64,000 nucleotides of DNA from Fagopyrum homotropicum (Eukaryota; Streptophyta; Magnoliopsida; Caryophyllales; Polygonaceae). The notes beneath the pieces were generated by a model. It worked only from the letters and a program-made list of their open reading frames with translations, had not been told where the DNA came from and ran no database searches. Of this stretch, positions 53,443 through 64,000 are shown one piece after another. Every line of letters begins with the position of its first letter. Position 1 is the first letter of the stretch. The DNA lies in NCBI GenBank assembly GCA_033239125.1, contig BSWB01000001.1:136692981-136756980 (forward strand), in the 5' to 3' direction. Both the position numbers and the translations under genes were made by a program.

Positions 53443-55188
53443 TGTTCGCTCCAAACGGTGTGTGCAAGCTTTAAATTTATAACCCTAGATGTAAGCATAA
53501 AACAAGGATGCGAACCCGCAGTGTACGGGTCAATCGTAGTAAAAAGCAAGGAATTCCAGGGGTCGATCACAGGGACTTAGTGAAACAAAGCTCAATTACG
53601 GTAAGCTTTAGCAATTACTAACCACAAGTAATTAAAACAATCAAAGATGATAAAAGTAAATAAAGGAAATATGCAATTCTAGGGATTAAAGCATCTAGTT
53701 GTGGTTCCAACTCAAGATCTAAAGATAAGCGGACAAAGCTGAGGTTTTTGCGTGGGGAAGGTGTTACTAAAGTGGAATAGATCACCGGGTAAGTCTTACT
53801 ACTCACTAATCCAAAACCGTAACTCCTATTACCGGGTAAGTCTCAAGGAATTAAGATAAAAAACTATAATCTCAAACTAACACACCATCTAAGGGAATAG
53901 AATCAACCTTTACCGGGTAAGTCTCAAGCTAACTCACAATGATGGGATGAAAGCACACTCAAACCCCAATAAAGGATAAACCTTTATTACCTACACTTAT
54001 GATCTTAGGTAAACAAACTAAGGAATTACCGGGTAAGTCTCATCCTAAGCTTGCATTGAACCAGGAAAGGTGTAATAAGAATAGGATTTGGCAAACTTCT
54101 AAGACTTAACTCTCAGTTTCAGATCAGATAAGTCACCTCGGTCAGAAGAATTCCACCCCGGCCGAGATGTTCATCGACTGAGCGAGATGCTTAGGGTTAA
54201 GGTTAAAGACTCGAACTTTCAGGGTCCTACTGTGATTAAGATTATTCTATCATTGTTTCTCCCACAACCTTTAGCCAATCACCCTAGAATCACACAAAGA
54301 GATTAGCCACTCATCATCATGAAAGTATTAATCAAATATATGGGAAGAAAGTGAATATTTGAACAAGAAGAATTTAATGAAAAGACTTCAATAACTGAAT
54401 CAAATATCACAACAAAGCGTTCCTTGGATAGAAATCCAACAAGACAAGACAACAAGGGAATCTAAGATGATCTTACAAAAACCCTTCAAAAGCTATAAAA
54501 GCTGCAATCTTCCTTCTTCAACCTTCAAAAAGGTTCTTCAAATCTCCCAACTGGAGTATGGCTGCTGTGGTGTATAAGCCCTGATCGGTGGTATAGCATG
54601 ATGTGGATTTGTGGGAAATCCGACCCTTTTTATAGGAAAATTACTCTCCAAAGATAAGATATCTTAGAAAGATCTCTTCCCATACAAATAGGTAAAATAT
54701 ATGATCTAGCATATCTTCTTCCTTCCAGGAGCCAAGCCCAAAAATATAAGATCTCTTTCCAAAGATAAAAGATCGCAGCCAAGAATAAAATATTCTCGCC
54801 GCGTCCCAGGTGTTCGCCTCGGTCGAGTCGACTTCTCTGGATCACCTCGGTCGAGGTGAATCTGTGGTCAACCGAGGTGAGTCACAACTGAAAGTGAAAT
54901 CTCTCAAATCTGGTCCAAAGTGAATCTCTAATCCATGGCTATACTTCCTGGATGGTTCCTTATGTTCATGAATGTAGCTCCAATGACTCCATAGCTCCTT
55001 TTACTCCTTTTTTATGCAAAACGTGCCATTTTACCTACGATTACAACAAAACCAGGTTTAGACCTCGATTCCCGCAAAGGTAGATGAAATGGTAATATAA
55101 TCACATATTATACATACAAACATGCAGATTTATTGAAGATAAAACGTCCAAATAAACCCCAAATTATAGACTATAATTCATGCTATCA
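53443..55188 (-). repeat. B4 3' LTR
   Basis: 1,746 bp, plus-strand TGTTCGCTCC to CATGCTATCA. Inverted TATA box 54625-54634; palindromes CACCTCGGTCGAGGTG and relatives at 54808-54880; GAGACTTACCCGG repeats inverted at about 53785-54045. Confidence 0.94.
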
Positions 55189-56649
55189 AAATACCCCATA
55201 CTTAGCCCTTGCTTGTCCCCAAGCAAGTTCCGCATATAAAAGGCAAGACAGAATGGATTATAAGTCAAGAAAATCAATGAAAAGTCTTTCAAAACATTTT
55301 TATGGTGTGCTACAATCATAGATCACTCTAAGAGAATACTTCATGGAATTTAAAATCAAAATATGATCAAAATATTTTATAAATATAAGAAAGTTGTTCA
55401 TCTTTGCATAAAATCACAGAATGCATAATAAGTCATAATTATCGAAATTAATCATGCATAATCCAGTTTAAACCACTAAGTCAATCAACAAGCTCGAGGT
55501 CTCAAGGGCTTTCCAAAAGAAAGGTCAAGAAACGTGTAGGGTAGGGATGTATGTAAGGTAATGTGGTGCTAGAATCCGGGAAAAGGATATACTTCACTTT
55601 CACTTTCACTTTCAACATCTTCCACCAATAAGCTTTGCTTATTTCACACTTTTTCTTTTACTTTACTTTTTGGGATGCATGGACAGAGGTGCACAATAAC
55701 CGAAGCCTAGGAAATCAGCAATCATCAATTTCTTGAGATGCATCAAACCCTTGATGCACATACCATGACCCGTTAGGAATATCGCTCAATCCGACTTTGG
55801 CAAGACACAAACACCCGGCTATGTGAATGGTGCCGAGTTACTCATCATCATGATTGAGTTCCCCAAACCTATTATTACTTTCTAACACTTTCACTTCCAG
55901 TCAACTTCTCAACTTTAACTTCACTTGCTTTCACCACTTCGCTTGCTTCCAAATTCCCGGATAGGTAAAGGGAGGAAAAAATGTATATGAGGGGCTAAGC
56001 ATGATCAAGAAGAAGAAGAGAGAAGAATGAATTGCCTTGGTCTTTCCAGGAAGAAAGTGAGAGAACTCATAACGTGGTGTCAACCTTCAAATTCAACATA
56101 ATTTGGATAAAAATAAAGTATTAAACATGCCAAAAATTTCAAACAAAGCATTTAGCAACTTAAACATATTATAAAACCTTTCAAACACATAAAGATTTCA
56201 AAACCAGTCAGTAAGCAAGATCTTCACTGAGATCATATCCAGATAAGAAGCACAAAAATCGTTTTCGAAAACTCTCAGTTAACCCACCTCGGTCGAGGTG
56301 TTCTTAGGTCAACCAAGGTGAAACACCTCGTTCGGCCAGAACTCCCCCGGTCGAGGTCAAAATTTTTTTTTTTTAAAACCAGTTTTTCTTTCAGTTTCGA
56401 CGTTTTTCTCAATCAAATAACCTGTATGTATGCATGCAATCTCAGATAAACACATAGAAGCAAAATGAAGCATAAATATCATAGAAGGTCAAGTCATACA
56501 TCCATGAGTCAAATAATACATAAATACCCCATACTTGGGACACACTGTCCCAGTGGGTCGAAATAAGTCTAAGGAAATAAAAATACTCACCGGACATAAA
56601 GCTGAACTGCATAAAAATAAGAAAGAAAATCCTGCAGCTCTCAATAATC
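55189..56649 (-). other. B4 3' noncoding region
   Basis: Inverted polypurine tract AAGTATGGGGTATTT directly beside the LTR (55189-55203), hairpin CTTGCTT/AAGCAAG at about 55208-55227, conserved block 55734-55870, family-B palindromes at about 56285-56360, and an internal AAGTATGGGGT near 56526-56536 with a CACTG/CAGTG hairpin. No gene. Confidence 0.75.
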
Positions 56650-58065
56650 CTAATCTAGTGATGGTGGTGGTGGTGGCACATATGGATACTGGGATGGGTC
56701 AAATGGATAACCCATAGCCTGCTGAAACTGGATCTCCATCATCCTGCGTTGATAGTGTTGTCCCTCTAGCATCTGATGAGTCCAGCTGTCAATCTGTCGG
56801 TGCTGGGCAGCAAATCTCTCATGCATGTCCACAGTAAGGGCAGCATAAGAGTCTATCATCTGATCCGTCAGATCATCGATCCGACGGTGAGCCTCTGGAT
56901 CTCTATGTCGGCGTGCCCTACGCCTAGCAAGTCTCAATGGTGATGCAGCAGGTGCAGGCTCAGTATCATCATCATCCAGATCAATAACCGGCGCACTCGT
57001 CCCGGCAGTATCTGTCCCTGTATCCATCGGGACTCCACCATCCCTGTCATCAGCAGTCTCCTCATCATCTACCTCCTCCTCCTCAGCTGGTGCAACTGTT
57101 GCCTCTCTATAATCCTCCATCAGTGGGGCCCAAGCGGTCTGCCAGTAATGAGGGTCATAAACTGTAAACTGGGCTGACCACCTGATCCCCTGTGGTGCAG
57201 TCAGCTCCCATGGCATCGCCACATATGGAGTAGTCAGTCCTCGGGGAACCAGAATCCTCCAAGTGATCATCTCCTGTAGCCCAAGCGGCTTGGCAGCCGC
57301 CACCATAGTGCAAGCGTTGAGATCCATATCCTGATAGCTGGCGATGTGGGTCACAAGTCCTCCGCAGCAGATGTCCCCTTTCGCCTTGGCCTTGATCTTG
57401 TGCAGGTCCTCTGCCAACATCAAGCCAAAGTCGGGGATCCCTCCAGTCACCATGCAGTATAGGCTAAAAAGCTCCCCTTGTCGGACCTTCTGGGGCGTCT
57501 CAGTACGCGCCAGAAGTGTCTCGCTGAAAATGCGGTGGGCTAACCTAAAAGCTAGGTGAAAAATAACCTTCTCCCTGGAGTCTCTAGGGCGCCACCTGTC
57601 TGCGTGCTCAACCACGTGAGCAATCTGTTCCCAAAACTCTCTAGCTACATTCCGGGAAGGAAAATCAACAGCGGTCGGGGCAGGAAAACCAAAAATGTCC
57701 CTCTAATACTCTAATGGCACTAAGAAGTTCCGGTTCATCAACCGGTACTTCACATAACGCTCTGTGGGGAGGTAGGTAAAGGAGCTAACAAACTCTAGGG
57801 TGGGCTCCAAATAGGCAGGTGCACGGATCTCAGTAAACTGATCCAATCCTACCGTCGATATCATACGTCTAAGGTCTCCATCCACATGGAGATAGTCAAA
57901 GGCTGACACGTCCAGGAAGCGAGGTGCTATCACTGGACGGGCTGCTATACGGTCGTAATCGACCCGGTGTCGCTCGTGGATCACCGGTCGATAAGGTCGG
58001 GAAGAAGAGGAAGAAGGGGAAGGGGAGGATCTATCCCTAATGGCAAGACGTCGGTCAGAACTCAT
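56650..58065 (-). pseudogene. B4 Athila ORF-1/env-like gene, one amber codon
   Basis: ATG at 58065 (MSSDRRLAIRDRSSPSPSSSSS); a single frame of 472 codons to the stop at 56650. The only break is TAG at 57703-57705 (PLEY, stop, RDIF), where B1 and B2 have TGG. Segments: RPVIAPRFLDVSAFDYLHVDGDLRRM, EIRAPAYLEPTLEFVSSFTYLPTE, ADRWRPRDSREKVIFHLAFRLAHRIFSETLLARTETPQKV, CGGLVTHIASYQDMDLNACTM, an acidic linker, then DPEAHRRIDDLTDQMIDSYAALTVDMHERFAAQHRQID and a C-terminus ending YVPPPPPSLD. A helical segment of about 30 residues (RFAAQHRQIDSWTHQMLEGQHYQRR), also present in B3 but shortened in B1 and B2, lies near the C-terminus. No transmembrane segment or signal peptide seen. Confidence 0.86.
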
Positions 58066-58084
58066 TTTCAAATCTCTTTCTGTC

Positions 58085-58160
58085 AGGTCACCTCGGTCGG
58101 TCTGACAACACTCAAGAACACCTCGGCCGAGGCACAGCACGTCTAGACCGAGGCGAAAAA
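58085..58160 (-). repeat. nested palindrome upstream of the B4 env-like gene
   Basis: Inverted form of 17073-17139: CACCTCGGTCGG, CACCTCGGCCGAGG and AGACCGAGGCG. The post-pol array of B4 is at 58523-58640. Confidence 0.7.
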
Positions 58161-58815
58161 CTGTGCGATCTAATCTCTTAGAAATCCAGTTCTTTTCCCC
58201 CAAAATCACTACAATTGGTTCCTATGGGGTACTTAATTTATTTCTCAACAAATGCAGGGCAATCCAAGCCTAAATCGAAGCAAAAACAGCGAGGTTAGGG
58301 TTTCGTTCTCTTTTTACCTCGTTTGGCCGTTTTGGTTCGATTTATTCGCAGATCGACGTTGCACTAGGATCCTCTATGCTTTAATTGCAGTTTGGAAGCG
58401 AAAATCTTCGAAAACGAGCAAGAATCGAAGGGCGAGGTGAAAGGGAGCGCCGCGGTCGAGGGGGTAGGTAAAGAGAAGAAAAAGAATTTTTCCCCCTTTT
58501 TATACCCTTTTTGGAACTGCTGTCACCTCGGTCGAGGTGGTCTCGACTGGACCGAGGTGGTTCTTTAGAAACCCTAGTCACCTCGGTTGCTCAAGAATCA
58601 TCTCGGTCGAGGTGCTCTGACAGCAACCGAGATGTGCCTCAGTCAAACTTCGTCTTCTCAAATTCTTGAACTTCTGTCCTTCCAGTTATGCTCCTGGTTT
58701 GTACTCCTTCCTTAGATGTCACCTGTTATCTGTCTAGGACGCCAAAAACAAAAGAGACCAAAGCAAAAGCAAAACTATCTAAGCTAGACTAGAAAAAGGG
58801 AAAAGAAAGCAATAC

Positions 58816-58833
58816 CTTAGGTTGCCTCCCAAG
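58816..58833 (-). other. post-pol conserved hairpin (B4), one mismatch
   Basis: CTTGGG-AGGCAA-CCTAAG on the minus strand; a single change weakens the stem. Confidence 0.55.
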
Positions 58834-58876
58834 AAGCGCTTGGTTTAAGGTCGCTAGCTGGACCATAGTGCGTCTC

Positions 58877-60043
58877 TCAAACGTGATGGGAGGTGCCCTC
58901 ACCCCATACTTCACCTCCATCGTGGGATGAAGTAAGTAAGTCTATCAAACGCTCCAACAAGTGTAAGTGCTCATCGGGGAATGAATCGTCTATGGGTGGG
59001 TCGTCCTTCTCGCGTGAAGATGCAGGTAGCCAGCTGAGGTGATCCGCAACAGAGTTTTCGGATCCCTTCTTATCGCGGATCTCTAAGTCAAACTCTTGAA
59101 GCAAGAAAATCCATCGAATAAGGCGTGGCTTGGCATCTTTCTTAGCCAGCAAGTAACGGATGGTTGCATGGTCGGTGTAGACAATGACTTTCGCTCCTAC
59201 TAAGTAGGAACGAAACTTCTCGAAAGCATATACAACCGCCAATAACTCCTCGGTGGTAGTGTAGTTGCGTTGTGCTACATCTAGCGTCTTGCTAGCATAA
59301 TAAATGGCGGTGGTCCACCCATCCTTCTTCTGACCAAGCACCGCTCCTACGGCTACATCACTAGCATCACACATGATGTCAAAGGGCAAGGTCCAATCCG
59401 GAGGTTGGATAATGGGAGCGGAGATCAACGCTTCCTTAATCCTGTAAAATGCATCAAGACACTCCTGCGAAAACTCAAAAACAACATCCTTATTCAAAAG
59501 GTTAGTTAGAGGTTTAGAAATCTTAGAGAAGTCCTTGATGAATCTCCTGTAGAAACCTGCATGCCCGAGAAAACTCCTCACACCTTTAACAGAACAAGGG
59601 GGAGGGAGTTTCTCAATAGTCTCGATCTTAGCGCGATCGAACTCAATGTCTCGATTAGAAACGAGGTGTCCTAGCACAATGCCTTCATTAACCATAAAAT
59701 GACACTTCTCCCAATTCAAAACGAGATTAGTGTCTTCACATCTTTTTAGCGCAAGAGAAAGGTTAGATAGGCAATCATCAAAAGAGGAACCATATACTGA
59801 AAAATCATCCATAAATACCTTCATGATCTCCTCTATGTACTCGGAAAAGATGGCCATCATGCATCGCTGGAAGGTAGCGGGTGCATTGTACAATCCAAAT
59901 GGCATCCTCCTATAAGCAAATGTCCCCCATGGACAAGTGAAAGTGGTCTTCTCCTGATCATCCGGATGGATAGGAATCTGGAAGAATCCACTATAGCCGT
60001 CTAAGTAGCAAAAGTGTGAATGCTGGGCCAACCGTTCGAGCAT
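58877..60043 (-). pseudogene. B4 RT and RNase H, integrase deleted
   Basis: RT core MLERLAQHSHFCYLDGYSGFF, MPFGLYNAPATFQRCM, FMDDFSVYGSS, then FLGHAGFYRRFIKDFSKISKPLTNLL. RNase H: MCDASDVAVGAVLGQ, TTTEELLAVVYAF (the lysine of TEKE is lost), VYTDHATIRYLL and NSVADHLSWLPASS. After HLHLLERLIDLL comes the relic GGEVWGEGTSHHV and the stop: the same integrase deletion as B3. In-frame TAG at 60044-60046 separates it from the upstream RT piece. Confidence 0.88.
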
Positions 60044-60361
60044 CTAATCGATGAAGGGAAGTGGAAAATGGTCCTTTCGAGTGGCCGTGTTCAGCTTCCT
60101 GTAATCAATGCAAACCCTCCAGCCCGTAACGGTCCTGGTCGGGATTAACTTGTTGTTCTTATTCGTCACAATGGTCATCCCTCCTTTCTTCGGAACTACA
60201 TGCACCGGGCTAACCCATTTGCTGTCCGAGATAGGATATATGATACCTACATCCAACAACTTAAGAATTTCCTTCTTCACAACCTCTTTCATGATCGGAT
60301 TTAACCGTCTTTGAGGTTCCCGTGAAGTCTTATGATCATCCTCCATTAGGATTCTATGCAT
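60044..60361 (-). pseudogene. B4 RT N-terminal piece
   Basis: MHRILMEDDHKTSREPQRRLNPIMKEVVKKEILKLLDVGIIYPISDSKWVSPVHVVPKKGG through CIDYRKLNTATRKDHFPLPFID to a stop at 60044, where relatives have a Gln codon. Separated from the gag-protease frame by a one-base loss near 60404. Confidence 0.85.
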
Positions 60362-60393
60362 GCAGAAAGAAGGCTTAATGCCAATAAGATCAT

Positions 60394-63391
60394 CTATAGT
60401 ATAAACAAAGCCTTTTGATGCTTTCTCAGGACATGCATTAGTTTAGACAATTTAGTTTCGGAGAGGGAAGCACTAACAATAATGGGATAAGTGGAATCCG
60501 GTCTAAGAAAGACATACCTGAAGTGATTTGGGAATTGTTTAAGCTCCACAACTGGGGGCGCTTTCTGAGGGGGATCCTTGCTTCCTCCTTCCAGTGGAGT
60601 AGATCTAGAAACTGGAATTTCGGAAGTCTCAGTTGAAGTCGTCTCGCCTTCGACCTCGGTCGAGGCGCAGAGGCGTTGACCAAGATGTTCTTCGGTCGCC
60701 TCGCTCAGTCCAGAAAGTGCCTCGGTCGAGGTACTGCAACTGGAACCGAAACTGGAGATCTTCATCTCTTGGATTAGCTTCTCAATTTTAGCTCCTGGAT
60801 CTTCTTCCAGTGCTTTTAAGCTCCGTATATCTGCATCACAAGAAGCATCTATACCTTCTTCATTTAAACTGAAATTAATAACTCTTTCGAGTGGATCGTT
60901 AATAAGGATAGAGCTCACCAATTCTCTTGATTCTTCTTCATCGTATATGTTGAAGATATCATCGCGTAGCTGCTCCCCTTTCATGGCTACAAGTAGTGCG
61001 AACTCCACTTCGTCTCCACCAATGTTGAATTTCAACTTGGCGTTCTTGTAATCCACGTTGCAACCCGAAGTTGCTAGAAATGGCCTCACGAGAATAATAG
61101 GAATAGGATAATCTGCAGGAATGTCAAGTACAAGAAAATCTATTGGTAAATAGAAGTTACCTAACTTGACCGGAACGTCCTCCAAAATTCCCACGGGATG
61201 GGTGATGGAGCGATCCGCCATATATAATCGAATCTTGACCGGCTTGGGCTCTCCAAGTCCGATCTTCACACATAGCTCTAGCGGAATGATGCTCACGCTG
61301 GCTCCAAGATCACATAGGGCTTCACAAGTGACATCCCCAACTTGAATGGGAATGCAAAATGAGCCGGGATCTCTTAATTTAGGTGGCATCTTCTCCTTCA
61401 CGATTTGGATAAGCTCCGAGGATTTAGATGTCCTCCTAACTTCACCAAAGTCTTCCAGTTTCCTCTTCCTTGATAGGATCTCCTTCAAGAACTTCCCATA
61501 GGCGGGCATCCCTAGAATAGCATCAAGGAAAGGAATGTTAATGTGCAGTTTATTCATCAAGTCAAGGAACTTACCAAAGTGCTTGTCTAGATGTGCTCTA
61601 GCCCTTGACTGGGGGAATGGAAGTGGTGGTTTGTATGCAGGAGCTGGAACATAAACTTCAGTTTTCCCCTCCGCTTTTTGTGGCTCCACCTCGGTTGGCA
61701 TCTCGGCTGAAGTGTTCTTCGACTGCACCTGGACCGAGGTGGTCTTCGTCGGTACTGGCACCGACCGAGGCACTGGATCTGCAGTTTTCAGTCCACTCCT
61801 CGTAGTTATGGTCATGATCTGGCCTTTAGGGTTGCTTTCCGTCCTTGCTGGAAGCTTCCCTGGATCTCTTGGCGCTTCATTCGCCCTACTTGCAAGTTGT
61901 TGTTCAAAGGCCTTTTGAGCCTTCGAAAATGAAGTCATAGAAGTCTCCATAGCGCTAAGCTTGATCAAGATAGCCTCCAGCACTGCGTCTTTCTTTTCCG
62001 GCTGAGACGAACTTGATCCTTGCCCCTGGCTCTTTAATGGAGTAGAAGAAGAAGAAGGGGAAGAGATGAAAGGATTAGAGGAATCGTTAGAATTAGAGTT
62101 AGAATGATTGTTACCAGAATTTTGGTTGTTCGCCCTCCAATTGTTGCTATTGGATCCTCTATTGTTGTTGTTGTTGTAATTGTTGTTCCGGGAACCGTTG
62201 TTGTTGTTACGGTATCCATTGTTGTTGTTCCTTTGTCCTTGATCTTCCTTCTTGGTTTGAGCAACCAAGAGTTCCTTCACGTCGTTCTTCAGAGACATGA
62301 GTTGATTGTTGTTAGGCTGAGTTTCTTGGAAGTTAACTCTTTTAACTCCTCCTTCATCTCCTTGATGGATGTACTTCTCCATATGCAAAGCTTGCTTCTC
62401 GATGAAGTCCCAAGCTTCGTCAATCGCCATGTCCATAAAGGTACAGGCGGAGAGTAGTTGGAGGTTGAACTGGGTGCTTCCGTCCAGTCCCTTGAAGTAT
62501 ATCTCCAACAACTCTATCTTTGGAATCCCATGATGTGGGCAATCCAAAAGAATGTCCTTGAACCTCTCCCATGACTTGGATAAGCTCTCCTTATCCTTCA
62601 TGATGAAAGCATTAATCTTCCCTCTTATTTCAGCGGTCTTAGAGGGGGGAAGAATTTGATCAAGAATTCCGTAGTCATCTCCTCCCATGTGCTAATTTTT
62701 CCTAGAGGAAGAGATTGATACCAAGTAAGAGCTCTATCTTTTAAAGAAAAGTAAAAAGGTCTTAGCTTGTAGTTGTTATTTTCAATCCTTGAGGGTCTCA
62801 AGGTCTCCATCAAGATCTCGTAGTTTTGAAGATGTTAATTTGGGGATTCCTTCTCTAGCCCTCCGAACTGGCATTGGCGAATCATGGACAGAACTTGCGG
62901 TCAAAGTTCGTAGTCATGGTCCGCTGGATCTCCAAGGTTAACTCCTGGACGCCTCAGTTGTTGATTGGGGTCCATCCTTTGACCTAGGGTTTGTGGGTTT
63001 TCTGCAAGAAGAACGCCTCGGACTGGCATCTGAGGTGGAAGCACCTCGGCCGGGGCGTCAGGTACAGGAACCTGCCTCGGTCGAGGGTCAGCACTGGAAC
63101 ATGCATCGGTCCAGCATCAGGAACTGGATCTTCCCTCGGTCGAAGTAGATATTGGTCTCGTAAGGCTGTCATATCTGCTTCGATCGCTTCAATCCTGGTG
63201 CGAGTTTCTTCTTTTTCTTGCCTTAGCTCTTCCCTGCTGAGGCGTAGCTGCTCTAGCGCATCTTTCAACTCGGCCTCAAGGTTGCGATTGTCTTGGTTGG
63301 CCATCTTCGCTTCTCTTAAGCGTCGTTTGTATGTCTTTTCTGGTTCGGGATCGCAAGGAACGATTTCCTTCCCGGTGCGGGTTCTTCGCAT
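60394..63391 (-). pseudogene. B4 gag-protease
   Basis: ATG 63391 (MRRTRTGKEIVPCDPEPEKTYKRRLREAKMANQ). A one-base loss near 63093, inside the palindrome-rich Pro/Arg segment, shifts frame. Stops follow near 62910 (CGA to TGA) and 62838, and another one-base loss near 62647 precedes a long open stretch to 60394. That stretch contains the rest of the gag domain (IRGKINAFIMKDKE), the Asn-rich tract, a Ser-rich run, SRANEAPRDPGK, TTRSGLKTADP, protease CDLGASVSIIPLE, MADRSITHPVGILED and the spacer with CTCGACCGAGG-type sites. It ends KALFIL after a frameshift. Gag is inactive; protease looks intact, though the usual ILGRPF reads ILVRPF. Confidence 0.88.
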
Positions 63392-63496
63392 AAACCTAAG
63401 AAAGAACCTGCAAAAAAATCACTCAAGTAGAGTGGTTAGTAGACACGGGGGCAAGTGCCCCAAAAGCAAACCGTAACCGGCTCGGTCTAGACCAAG

Positions 63497-63514
63497 TCCC
63501 CGGCAACGGCGCCA
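63497..63514 (-). other. B4 primer-binding site, tRNA-Asp
   Basis: Reverse complement of TGGCGCCGTTGCCGGGGA, six bases from the LTR. Confidence 0.93.
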
Positions 63515-63520
63515 AAAACT

Positions 63521-64000
63521 TGTTCGCTCCAAACGGTGTGTGCAAGCTTTAAATTTATAACCCTAGATGTAAGCTTAAAACAAGGATGCGAACCCGCAGT
63601 GTACGGGTCAATCGTAGTAAAAAGCAAGGAATTTCAGGGGTCGATCACAGGGACTTAGTGAAACAAAGCCCAATTACGGTAAGCTTTAGCAATTACTAAC
63701 CACAAGTAATTAAAACAATCAAAGATGATAAAAGTCAATAAAGGAAATATACAATTCTAGGGATTAAAGCATCTAGTTGTGGTTCCAACTCAAGATCTAA
63801 AGATAAGCGGACAAAGCTGAGGTTTTTGCGTGGGGAAGGTGTTACTAAAGTGGAATAGATCACCGGGTAAGTCTTACTACTCACTAATCCAAAACCGTAA
63901 CTCCTATTACCGGGTAAGTCTCAAGGAATTAAGATAAAGAACTATAATCTCAAACTAACACCATCTAAGGGAATAGAATCAACCTTTACCGGGTAAGTCT
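63521..64000 (-). repeat. B4 5' LTR, first 480 bp
   Basis: TGTTCGCTCC onward, with the inverted CGTACACTGCGGGTTCGC-type block and inverted GAGACTTACCCGG repeats; runs off the window. Confidence 0.93.

Larger units (their letters stand above)
53443..64000 (-). mobile_element. B4: family-B element, 5' LTR truncated by window end
   Basis: Minus-strand element with 3' LTR 53443-55188, 3' noncoding region, env-like gene, integrase-less pol, gag, PBS and the first 480 bp of the 5' LTR. Inserted into the B3 5' LTR inside a family-B palindrome; left flank CGAGG (53438-53442), right flank not visible. By eye the comparable 480 bp of its two LTRs differ at about six sites plus one 2-bp indel. Confidence 0.92.

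Overview
The window is plant nuclear DNA made entirely of nested LTR retrotransposons. No host gene, rRNA, tRNA gene or CRISPR array can be supported. Most of it is Athila-type Ty3/gypsy: 18-nt primer-binding sites matching the 3' end of tRNA-Asp (TGGCGCCGTTGCCGGGGA), LTRs of about 1.7 kb with TG...CA ends, gag-pro-RT-RH-INT in one frame, and an extra Athila ORF-1/env-like ORF 3' of pol. Athila elements are angiosperm repeats, usually pericentromeric; the species cannot be read from this sequence. One segment is a decayed chromodomain gypsy element (Tekay/Del type).

Names used here. Family A: A1 (+, 1766-16577) and A2 (-, 36570-48651). Family B: B1 (+, 1-1765 and 16578-21729), B2 (+, 25615-32045), B3 (-, 32193-36569 and 48657-53442), B4 (-, 53443 to the window end). 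F1 is a solo LTR of a third Athila family (6410-8034). E1 is the chromovirus remnant (21730-25614).

Nesting. E1 is the oldest layer, interrupted by B1 and B2. A1 sits in B1 (5-bp duplication CACCT/CATCT). F1 sits in A1 between protease and RT (ACGCC). A2 sits in the B3 reverse transcriptase (ATTAA). B4 sits in the B3 5' LTR (left flank CGAGG; right flank outside the window). B2 and B3 are fused tail-to-tail without 3' LTRs, through a junction that contains an inverted copy of B2's own gag.

Coding state. A2 has an almost intact 1,950-codon gag-pol with one amber codon, but its env-like gene is internally deleted. A1 has frameshifts and stops and is split by F1. B3 and B4 share the same loss of integrase, which suggests a propagating non-autonomous lineage. 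B4 has an env-like ORF broken by one amber codon.

The most unusual signal is a set of family-specific palindromes. Family A carries TTCCACGGCCGTGGAA-like sites, family B carries CACCTCG(GT/AC)CGAGGTG-like sites, and F1 carries AGTATCTTCTGATACT and AAATCGGCCGATTT sites. They occur at corresponding positions (U3, R/U5, protease-RT spacer, after pol, just before the env-like start). Several form the same nested hairpin architecture, although the sequences are unrelated between families. A second signal is an 11-mer, AAGTATGGGGT, which forms the polypurine tract and recurs three more times in the 3' half of A1 and A2.
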